A stretch of 10,477 nt of DNA from JAYGED01 sp046582565 (lineage in GTDB: Bacteria > Pseudomonadota > Alphaproteobacteria > JAAXGF01). Positions 1-6,962 of this stretch are shown in pieces; the first letter of the stretch is position 1, and every line of letters starts with the position of its first letter. The notes under the pieces are model-generated. The model was not told the DNA's origin and searched no databases. It saw only the letters and a program-made list of their open reading frames with translations. Where the stretch lies: assembly GCA_046582565.1 (NCBI GenBank), contig JAYGED010000307.1:1-10477 (forward strand), read 5' to 3'. The translations under genes were made by a program, and so were the position numbers.

Positions 1-19
1 CCGGTCCCTTCGCATTACG

Positions 20-43
20 AAAACCTCTAGAGGGCCCTAGAGG
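20..43 (-). terminator. Candidate intrinsic terminator of the binding-protein gene
   Basis: Read on the minus strand, CCTCTAG is followed by a six-base spacer (GGCCCT) and then the exact complement CTAGAGG, ending in TTTT. This gives a 7-bp stem, a small loop and a short U tract, the layout of a Rho-independent terminator. The 5' arm overlaps the last codons and the TAG stop (37-39) of the binding-protein gene. The U tract is short (four) and the stem only moderately GC-rich, so efficiency is uncertain. If it works, the gene ends its transcript here and is not followed by co-transcribed permease genes to the left. Confidence 0.5.
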
Positions 44-1389
44 GACATCTTGGTGTAATCCGCCTCGGGCTCATAGAGGCCGTCCTCAATCGAGGTGGTA
101 TGCACCAGTTCCAGCTTGCCGCCGTTGACCTTGGAGATGTACTGCGAGCCGAAGCACTGATGCAGCTTGCCGTTGAACGCCTTGTGGCCCTGGGGATGTT
201 CTATGCCCTCGTTGTACCAACGGGTGTTCTCCAGGGTCTCAATCAGGGCTTCCTTGTCCTTCGCCGTATTATCGCGATAGCCGCTGTCCTCGACTGCCTG
301 CTTGATGGCGTAGAGGGTCTCCCAGCAGCCGAACATATGGGAGAAGGTGGCGATGTCCTTTGAATCGTCCACGCTGGCGCCGTTCTCGTCGACCCCGACC
401 TTCGAGCGGTAGAAGTTCGCGCCGATGGTATTCTGGCTTGCGGCATAGCGCGGCATGGCTTCCCAGAAGTGGCTTCCCTCCAGGTAATCAAGTCCCGGGT
501 TCGCCATATCGACCGCCTCAAGAGAATCCATGAAACCAAACAATTCCGGACGGTTAGAACCGAAATGCTCACCCATTTCCTTAACGAAGGTGAGAACCCC
601 AGGCCCGACCATGACATGATAGATCAGGTCCGTATTGGAGGGGATTTTGGCGAAGAATTTGGTGTAGGAAGATTCCGTCGGCGGAATGGCGAGAGAGGCG
701 GTTACCGTGCCGCCATTCGCCGCCACCGCGGCGCCGAAGAAGTCACGGTGATTATAGCCGAAAGCATAATCCGGATAGATCATCGCCACGTTCTTGCCGA
801 GGTTGCCGAGCACCCAGGACGAGATGCCCTGAATCTGAGAGCGCACGTCGGTGATGCAGGGCTGGAAGGTGTAGCGATTGAGCGATCCCGAGGCTACGTG
901 ATAGCCCTCGCTGACCACGAAATATGGCACCTTGAGTTCGCCCGCCCGAGGGGCCGAGCCGTTCACCACATGGGAGAACAGGGTGCCGAAGATGAAGTCC
1001 ACCTTGTGCTGGAGGGCAAATTTCTCGACCACTTCCGCGCCGCGCTTGGGATCGGTGCCATCGTCCTCGATGATCAACTCGATGGGCCGCCCGCCGATGC
1101 CGCCGTGGCCGTTGATCAACTTGACCGCGGCGTTTGTGGTGCGCTCGTACCATTTGCCATAGGCGGCGCCGATGCCGGTGCGATGAACCTGAAGGCCAAT
1201 GCGAAGGGCATTGTTGCCGTCGCCTTGATGGGCGCTCGCTGGTCTGATGATCGAGCCCGGCGCAAAGGCGCCCGCCGCCCCGGCGGCCGCGGCCCCGGCC
1301 AAAACGCCGGCGGTCTTGAAGGCCGTGCGGCGGGATATGCCGGTGTCTGTTGTCGCGATGGTTTGCTTATCGCCTTTATTCTTGGTCAT
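37..1389 (-). CDS. Tat-exported ABC transporter substrate-binding protein (branched-chain amino acid / amide type)
   Basis: Periplasmic solute-binding protein of the LivK-like type I fold (Peripla_BP_6 family), which captures a small solute and delivers it to an ABC permease. The 450-residue product opens with a twin-arginine signal: SRRTAFK at residues 19-25, an Ala/Gly-rich hydrophobic stretch to about 45, and a likely cleavage after ASA at 51-53. The mature part starts with the family-typical first strand (ALRIGLQ, 61-67). It continues with a GGIGGRPIELIIEDD segment near 96-110 and an NGSAPRAGELKVPYF segment near 143-157, both normal for amino acid or amide binders. The ATG has a GGGAG ribosome site about 8 bases upstream. 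An 84-bp gap separates it from the upstream membrane gene, with only a weak promoter candidate (TTGAGT at 1466-1471, TATTGC at 1442-1447). No permease or ATPase gene is in the window, so it may be an orphan binding protein or serve distant transporters. The ligand cannot be read from sequence; a branched-chain amino acid, urea/amide or aromatic compound are all possible. Confidence 0.9.
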   Translation of the reverse strand: MTKNKGDKQTIATTDTGISRRTAFKTAGVLAGAAAAGAAGAFAPGSIIRPASAHQGDGNNALRIGLQVHRTGIGAAYGKWYERTTNAAVKLINGHGGIGGRPIELIIEDDGTDPKRGAEVVEKFALQHKVDFIFGTLFSHVVNGSAPRAGELKVPYFVVSEGYHVASGSLNRYTFQPCITDVRSQIQGISSWVLGNLGKNVAMIYPDYAFGYNHRDFFGAAVAANGGTVTASLAIPPTESSYTKFFAKIPSNTDLIYHVMVGPGVLTFVKEMGEHFGSNRPELFGFMDSLEAVDMANPGLDYLEGSHFWEAMPRYAASQNTIGANFYRSKVGVDENGASVDDSKDIATFSHMFGCWETLYAIKQAVEDSGYRDNTAKDKEALIETLENTRWYNEGIEHPQGHKAFNGKLHQCFGSQYISKVNGGKLELVHTTSIEDGLYEPEADYTKMSL

Positions 1390-1473
1390 GATATGGCTCC
1401 CTGTTTGAACTCCCCAACACCCGACGTTACGGGACCCTAAAGCAATAGCACGGCGCGCAAGCGGGACTCAAGA

Positions 1474-2919
1474 TCATCCGGCAACCGGGGTCGACAGCAG
1501 CCACAGTCCGAACAGGGTGTAGCCAATCATCAGCGCGGTCATCGGCGCCTGGACGAGCAGCGCCTGGCGCAGGTCTGTCGCTCGGTGCAGGGCCTGCAAA
1601 TGAGCGATCGAGACGGCGAGTATATGGGCGGCGACGATGACCGCGACCTGAGCGTTCCAGATGACCGTCACCGATGCCTGATCGAACAACAGGGAGGTCG
1701 TCATTTTGAAATCATCGAGGCCAAATAAATTCCACCCCATGGCGAAGGGATCGGCAAGGGCCCGCACCGCATATTGCGCCTCTACCAGAAAGCTCGGCAG
1801 GTAATGGGCAGCATGATAACCGAAGGCAATCGGTATGATCGAGGCCACGAAAAGACCCGGATTATTGCCGCTCTCCGCGCCCGGCGAGGCGATGGCGCGG
1901 CCAAGCCGCACGGCGCCGTAATAGGCCGCCGCAAGGATACAGAACATGGCGACAAGACCGAGGCTGTTGATTCCCATCAGCACCGTCCGGCCGGGATGTT
2001 CAAGCGGATTCACCTCGATCAAGCCGAGCCACCAAAACGTTCGCGAGAACCCATCGAACGAGACGGAAGCGAGCGCCAGCAACACGAAAGCCAAACCGCT
2101 TATGGACAGGTCGCCGGTTTTCAAGAGTCTGATACCGGGTGGCCTAAACCACAGAGTCTTCACGTTTGAAGACGTTTCGGACACGATCTCGAATGGCGAC
2201 AGCCAACTGACAACGCGAAAGAACACCGAGAAGGCCTCTCCCTGGCGCAGCCAGACCTTATCTCCGAAGGCCAGCATGGCAACCAGAGTGGCGGCCAGAT
2301 AGGCCGCCATGAAGTTGGCCAGAACCGCCGGGTCCCAGGGCGACGGGTGAACCAGCTCGAACCAGGCAAAAGCAAAGAACAAGACAACCGCGGGCCAGCA
2401 ACCAAGCCAGGACGGATAAGCGATCGGCGGTGATTCACGCCACCTGTTCAGCCCGGGCAACAGGGTCAGCAGGCGATAGATGCCGCGCCAGGGATTGAGC
2501 CCGTGCCAGAGGTTTCCGAAGACCGCATGAAGCAGGCTTAGGCCCACCCACCAGATCGTCCAGACCATGAGCGGCAAGGGGTTTGCCAGGGGATCACGGC
2601 TGCCTATATGGCCGGCGATCAGCAGAGCGATGACCAGCAGAAGCGAGATCAGGCTGCCAGCCTCGGTGCGCCAGGGCGGCAATCGCCCGAGACGCCAGCG
2701 GGCGGTCTCCAGGGCCTTCAAGCTGGCCATGGGAATAAGTGCCATGACCAGGAATGAGAAGGCCACGGCCAGGGCGCCGCCGACGATGTAGAGCTTCGTC
2801 GGCAAAAGCAGTATGAAAGCGCGCTCGCTGGTGTGCGCCAGGGCCGCGTTCAGGGGCGCCACCAGGAGTGCGGCACAAAGCCCAGCGCCCTTGAAAGAAC
2901 AGCCGCGCAAAAACATCAT
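1474..2919 (-). CDS. Polytopic membrane protein of unknown function
   Basis: A 481-residue integral membrane protein that I cannot assign a function. A hydrophobic N-terminus (about 11-27, ending ALAHT) looks like a signal peptide or first anchor. About ten further membrane segments follow: near 43-64, 88-104, 115-135, 174-190, 199-218, 271-288, 312-335, 355-375, 417-440 and 456-475. Between segments there is a conserved-looking block, RDPLANPLPLMVWTIWWVGL (108-127), then GNLWHGLNPWRG (135-146). Several histidines sit in or next to membrane segments (H369, H372, H432, H440), which could bind metal or haem. From memory, the RDP..N..P...WWVGL / LNPWR pattern resembles proteins annotated as 'fenitrothion hydrolase'; that label is weakly founded and should not be taken as function. 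I use the start at 2919 because an earlier in-frame ATG at 2988 lies inside the tRNA-His gene. A second ATG follows directly at 2916. There is no clear Shine-Dalgarno; a perfect 10-bp palindrome (2921-2930) occupies that place. Confidence 0.75.
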   Translation of the reverse strand: MMFLRGCSFKGAGLCAALLVAPLNAALAHTSERAFILLLPTKLYIVGGALAVAFSFLVMALIPMASLKALETARWRLGRLPPWRTEAGSLISLLLVIALLIAGHIGSRDPLANPLPLMVWTIWWVGLSLLHAVFGNLWHGLNPWRGIYRLLTLLPGLNRWRESPPIAYPSWLGCWPAVVLFFAFAWFELVHPSPWDPAVLANFMAAYLAATLVAMLAFGDKVWLRQGEAFSVFFRVVSWLSPFEIVSETSSNVKTLWFRPPGIRLLKTGDLSISGLAFVLLALASVSFDGFSRTFWWLGLIEVNPLEHPGRTVLMGINSLGLVAMFCILAAAYYGAVRLGRAIASPGAESGNNPGLFVASIIPIAFGYHAAHYLPSFLVEAQYAVRALADPFAMGWNLFGLDDFKMTTSLLFDQASVTVIWNAQVAVIVAAHILAVSIAHLQALHRATDLRQALLVQAPMTALMIGYTLFGLWLLSTPVAG

Positions 2920-2945
2920 GAGCAATTGCTGTGTTCCAGAGAATT

Positions 2946-3022
2946 TGGGGTGAGTGAGGGGAATTGAACCCCCGACCTCTAGATCCACAATCTAGCGCTC
3001 TAACCAACTGAGCTACACCCAC
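2946..3022 (-). tRNA. tRNA-His (anticodon GTG)
   Basis: The minus strand folds into a complete 77-nt cloverleaf. The acceptor strand GTGGGTG pairs with CACTCAC with one G-U. The D stem is GCTC/GAGC. The anticodon stem CTAGA/TCTAG closes the loop TTGTGGA, anticodon GTG, decoding His. The variable loop is AGGTC, and the T arm GGGGG/CCCCT encloses TTCAATT. The discriminator is C73 (2949) and the CCA end is encoded (2946-2948). The base just 5' of G1 is G (3023), so the G-1:C73 pair that histidyl-tRNA synthetase normally recognises can form from the genomic sequence. It lies 26 bp upstream of the membrane-protein start on the same strand with no visible terminator between, so read-through is likely. 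Confidence 0.97.
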
Positions 3023-3032
3023 CACCGGGGGT

Positions 3033-3062
3033 GATGTAGTCGCAATGGCGGCCCCTCGTCAA
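3033..3062 (-). promoter_or_regulatory. Candidate sigma-70 promoter for tRNA-His
   Basis: On the minus strand a near-consensus -35 TTGACG (3057-3062) is followed after 18 bp by TACATC (3033-3038), a weak -10. Transcription would start near 3026, only a few bases before the tRNA 5' end, the usual tight spacing of tRNA promoters. The -35 overlaps the right part of the 15-bp inverted repeat at 3060-3074. The weak -10 keeps confidence moderate. Confidence 0.45.
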
Positions 3063-3074
3063 GCGTCGCGCTTG
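3060..3074. repeat. Inverted repeat between tRNA-His and the oxidoreductase gene
   Basis: CAAGCG (3060-3065) and its exact complement CGCTTG (3069-3074) flank a 3-bp TCG centre, giving a 15-bp perfect dyad. It sits in the 88-bp divergent spacer, touching the putative tRNA -35 and lying 37-51 bp before the oxidoreductase ATG. It is placed where an operator could act on either gene. It could also be chance in GC-rich DNA, and no second copy was noticed in the window. Confidence 0.35.
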
Positions 3075-3110
3075 CCACCGCTCAATCCGCCCAACATACT
3101 GAGGGAAATC

Positions 3111-4412
3111 ATGGATCAAACGCTGTTCACCGACGACTTCAAAGAGACGCCCTACTGGTGGGATGCGGCGCCGCGTCCCGAGCCTGCCGAGGCAAGCCTG
3201 CCGGCGAAGGTCGATGTGGTGGTGGTCGGCTCGGGCAACGTCGGATTGTCGGCGGCGCTTACCCTGGCGCGCGGCGGACGCCATGTGCTGGTGCTCGAGG
3301 CCGAGGCGGCGGGCTACGGCGCCAGCACCCGCAACGCCGGTTACGTGGGCCGGACCCTCTGGTCGAAGTTTTCCAGCCTGCAGGCGCAGCTCGGCACGGA
3401 CCGTGCGGTGGCCCTGTGCAACGAAGCCGTGGCCTCGCATCATTATGTGGTCAAACTCATCGAGCATGAGCAGATCGATTGCCACTTTACCTATTGCGGC
3501 CGCTTCATCGCCGCTGAGACACAGTCTCAATTGAAGATGCTCAAGGACGATCTGGCGGCCATGGTAAAGCAGGGCGTCGAGATTGACGGCCATATGGTGG
3601 CGAAATCCGAGATGCACCGTGAGATCGCCAGCGACTATTATCTCGGCGGCATGGTGCTCGAAGGCGTCGGCGCGCTGCACCCCGGCCTCTATCACCAGGG
3701 TCTGACGGACCGCGTGCTGAACGCCGGCGCCGTCATCATCGACCATACACCGGTGACCGCCATCGAGCGGGATAGTGCGGGTTTTAAAGTGACAACGCCT
3801 CGGGGTAATATCAGCGCCCGAGACGTCGTCGTTGGAACCAACGGCTACACCGGGCCGCCGACACCCTATATGGCGCGCCGCGTCATCCCGACGCCCGCTT
3901 ACATGATCGTCACCGAGCCGCTCGGGCTTGAACGCATGAAAGCCCTGCTGCCGACCGGGCGCACGATCATCGATTCCAAGGTCAATATTTTCTGGACCCG
4001 CCCCACCCCGGACGGCGAGCGGCTGATCTTCGGCTGCCGCACAGGCATGCGCCAGGACGACCTCAAGATCAAGGCGCGCGAAATGTACGGCGACATGCTC
4101 AAGGTCTTCCCCCAGCTCGAAGGCGTCAAGCTGAGCCATTGCTGGACCGGCAACATGGGCTTCACCTTCGACAAGCTGCCCCATACCGGCGCCCATGAAG
4201 GGGTCGAGTTCACCACCGGGCTGTGCGGCGTAGGCATCCCCATGGGGACCTATCTCGGACACAAGACCGGCTTGCGCGTACTCGGCGATGCAGAGGGCGC
4301 ATCCGCCTTCGACGGCCGGCCCTTCCCGACCCGCCCGTTCTATACCGGCAATCCCTGGTTCCTGCCCCTGGTCATGGGCTACTACAACATCAAAGACCGT
4401 CTGGCGCGGTGA
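3111..4412 (+). CDS. FAD-dependent oxidoreductase, DAO family (amine / amino-acid oxidase-like)
   Basis: A 433-residue flavoprotein of the D-amino-acid oxidase superfamily. Related enzymes (PuuB gamma-glutamylputrescine oxidase, DadA, glycine/sarcosine oxidases) oxidise a C-N bond in a secondary or primary amine. The Rossmann nucleotide site is GSGNVG at 40-45, with the acidic residue that binds FAD ribose at E63 ending strand 2. The GYGASTRNAGYV block at 68-79 is the family's isoalloxazine-side signature. The middle (about 187-360) forms the substrate/cap region, and a C-terminal G-rich segment (LCGVGIPMGTYLGH, 371-384) closes the FAD site. The N-terminal FKETPYWWD motif (10-18) is typical of the PuuB-like branch. 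The start at 3111 has GAGGG 5 bases upstream; an upstream in-frame ATG at 3045 lacks this. No signal peptide is seen, so it is probably cytosolic. It ends 1 bp from the convergent aminotransferase stop. The substrate is unknown; a role in polyamine or amino-acid catabolism is inferred from family and neighbours. Confidence 0.9.
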   Translation: MDQTLFTDDFKETPYWWDAAPRPEPAEASLPAKVDVVVVGSGNVGLSAALTLARGGRHVLVLEAEAAGYGASTRNAGYVGRTLWSKFSSLQAQLGTDRAVALCNEAVASHHYVVKLIEHEQIDCHFTYCGRFIAAETQSQLKMLKDDLAAMVKQGVEIDGHMVAKSEMHREIASDYYLGGMVLEGVGALHPGLYHQGLTDRVLNAGAVIIDHTPVTAIERDSAGFKVTTPRGNISARDVVVGTNGYTGPPTPYMARRVIPTPAYMIVTEPLGLERMKALLPTGRTIIDSKVNIFWTRPTPDGERLIFGCRTGMRQDDLKIKAREMYGDMLKVFPQLEGVKLSHCWTGNMGFTFDKLPHTGAHEGVEFTTGLCGVGIPMGTYLGHKTGLRVLGDAEGASAFDGRPFPTRPFYTGNPWFLPLVMGYYNIKDRLAR

Positions 4413-4413
4413 A

Positions 4414-5571
4414 CTAGGAGAACAGCCTGGCCAGGCGCTCGATCGCCTCGTCGAGCACGTCGTTCTGTTTGCAGAAGGCGAAGCGGGCGAAGTGGCGCAC
4501 ATCACCGCTGTCGTAGAAGGCCGAGAGCGGCACCGCCGTGACGCCGCCCTCGATGGTAATATGGCGGCAGAACTCCACATCGTCGCCGTTGAAGCCGAGG
4601 GGCCGGAAATCGGCGGAAATGAAATAGGTGCCGTGGGAATCGATGACGTCGAAGCCGACCCGGGCCAGGCCCGCCGACAACCGATCACGGCTTTGCTGCA
4701 TGGCGTTGGTTAGATCCGCGAAATAAGCGTCGTCCTTGGCCAGCCCCTGGGCCACGGCGGCCTGCAGGTTGGGCGGCGTGGTGAAGGTGAGATACTGATG
4801 GGCCTTGGCGACGGTCGCCAGGGTCTCGGGTGCGGCGACCACCCAGCCCACCTTCCAGCCGGTCAGCGAAAATATCTTGCCTGCCGATCCGATGCGCAGG
4901 CATCGCTCCGCCATGGCCGGCAGGCTGGCCAGGGGTACATGGCGGCGGCCGTCGAACAGCAGATGCTCATAAACCTCATCGCAGACCGCATAGGCGTCGT
5001 GTTCCTCAACCAGCGAGGCGATGAAGGCCAGCTCATCGGCGTCGAACACCTTGGAGGCCGGGTTCATGGGCGAATTCAGCAGGATCAGCTTGGTGCGCTC
5101 GGAGAAAGCCGCGCGGAGCTCGTCGCGCGGCAGGCGCCAATCGGGCGGTTTGAGGCGGACCAGTTTGGCGGTTGCGCCGGCACGCCGAACGATCGGCAGG
5201 TAGCTGTCGTAGAGCGGCTCGATCAGCACCGCCTCGTCGCCCGGCTCCAGCAGGCCGAACAGGCAGGAGGCCAGCGCCTCGGTGGCGCCCGATGTAACCA
5301 TCACCTGGGACTGCCAGTCGATATCGAAGCCGTAGAAACGCTTGCCGTGATCGGCGATGGCTTGGCGAAGCACGGGCAGGCCCATCATCGGCGGGTATTG
5401 GTTGGGGCCATTCTGGCTGAACTCAGCCGCCGCCCGGCGAACATCTTCCGGGCCGTCCCGGTCGGGAAAGCCCTGGCCCAAATTGATCGAACCATGCTCC
5501 ATGGCGAGCCGCGACATGACCTCGAAGACCGTAGTGCCGAGGCCGGAGAGAATGCTGTTGGATGGCTTCAT
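4414..5571 (-). CDS. PLP-dependent aminotransferase, class I/II (kynurenine/methionine aminotransferase-like)
   Basis: A 385-residue fold-type I transaminase that moves an amino group from an amino acid to a 2-oxo acid using pyridoxal phosphate. INLGQGFPD at 29-37 is the signature of the branch holding kynurenine aminotransferases and YbdL-type methionine aminotransferase. Other landmarks are TSGATEAL (93-100, phosphate side), N170 in MNP, D198 in CDEVY (pairs with pyridine N), K232 in SAGKIFSLTGWKVGW (Schiff-base lysine) and R363 in FARFAF (substrate carboxylate). The Lys in GWKVGW, where many paralogues have Arg, also fits the kynurenine-type branch. I prefer the start at 5571, preceded by GGGAAG about 9 bases upstream. 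The extra 15 codons available upstream do not resemble the family N-terminus. It is convergent with the oxidase (1-bp gap) and divergent from a second aminotransferase. Substrate range, whether aromatic, methionine or kynurenine, is not decidable here. Confidence 0.9.
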   Translation of the reverse strand: MKPSNSILSGLGTTVFEVMSRLAMEHGSINLGQGFPDRDGPEDVRRAAAEFSQNGPNQYPPMMGLPVLRQAIADHGKRFYGFDIDWQSQVMVTSGATEALASCLFGLLEPGDEAVLIEPLYDSYLPIVRRAGATAKLVRLKPPDWRLPRDELRAAFSERTKLILLNSPMNPASKVFDADELAFIASLVEEHDAYAVCDEVYEHLLFDGRRHVPLASLPAMAERCLRIGSAGKIFSLTGWKVGWVVAAPETLATVAKAHQYLTFTTPPNLQAAVAQGLAKDDAYFADLTNAMQQSRDRLSAGLARVGFDVIDSHGTYFISADFRPLGFNGDDVEFCRHITIEGGVTAVPLSAFYDSGDVRHFARFAFCKQNDVLDEAIERLARLFS

Positions 5572-5797
5572 AGGATCAGCTTCCCATAAATTTTGCCATG
5601 GCCTCTGGCAGCCCATGGATCACCCGATCCTCTCTGCCGGCAACCCCCAAAAGTATAAATATTTGTCGCATTATTCCTGTCTCTTGCAGTTCGAAAAGCT
5701 GCAAACCATGAAAGACAACCACAGTTAAATATGCAAGTCGATAACCGCCCTCGAGCCTGTGCTGGCAACAGGGCGAATTCGGTGGCATAACCATGCC
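5572..5797. promoter_or_regulatory. Divergent intergenic region between two aminotransferase genes
   Basis: This 226-bp AT-richer stretch is the largest gene-free region and must hold promoters for both flanking genes. On the minus strand TATACT (5652-5657), one base off the -10 consensus, lies about 80 bp before the leftward ATG, but I see no matching -35 at 17 bp. No convincing promoter pair was found for the rightward gene. Two CCATGG sites (5598-5603 and about 5614-5619) and an inverted repeat (5684-5704, listed separately) are the visible structures. Short ORFs here have no coding signature. Confidence 0.5.
5684..5704. repeat. Inverted repeat, candidate operator for the divergent aminotransferases
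   Basis: TTGCAG (5684-5689) and its exact complement CTGCAA (5699-5704) flank 9 bp that include the palindrome TTCGAA (5690-5695), giving a 21-bp partly symmetric element. It lies near the middle of the divergent spacer, 113 bp from the leftward ATG and 94 bp from the rightward ATG. Size and place suit a dimeric regulator such as an Lrp/AsnC, GntR or LysR-type protein, but no regulator gene is in the window and no site family can be named. Confidence 0.4.
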
Positions 5798-6958
<1,161 letters not shown>

Positions 6959-6962
6959 CAGG

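Noticed and set aside
469..1440. Plus-strand open frame of 323 codons across the binding-protein gene
   Set aside because: Antisense to a gene with a full family signature and Tat signal. The product is His/Arg/Gly-rich with no recognisable motif.
2946..3022. tRNA-His as an attachment site of an integrated element
   Set aside because: No integrase, no direct repeat of the tRNA 3' end and no mobile genes were seen on either side within the window.
3000..4688. Very long (562-codon) open frame on the minus strand across the oxidoreductase gene
   Set aside because: It lies antisense to a clear DAO-family enzyme, runs into tRNA-His and the aminotransferase, and its translation is low-complexity with no domain. 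GC-rich codon bias in the real gene explains it.
4798..5589. Plus-strand open frame of 263 codons inside the first aminotransferase
   Set aside because: Antisense shadow of a complete aminotransferase, without family features.
5741..5776. CCTGT...ACAGG dyad (5-bp arms) upstream of the second aminotransferase as an operator
   Set aside because: Arms are only 5 bp and the outer bases do not extend the symmetry; expected by chance.
5572..5797. Small protein genes in the divergent spacer
   Set aside because: The short frames here have no ribosome sites or coding character, and run into the neighbouring genes in the wrong frame.
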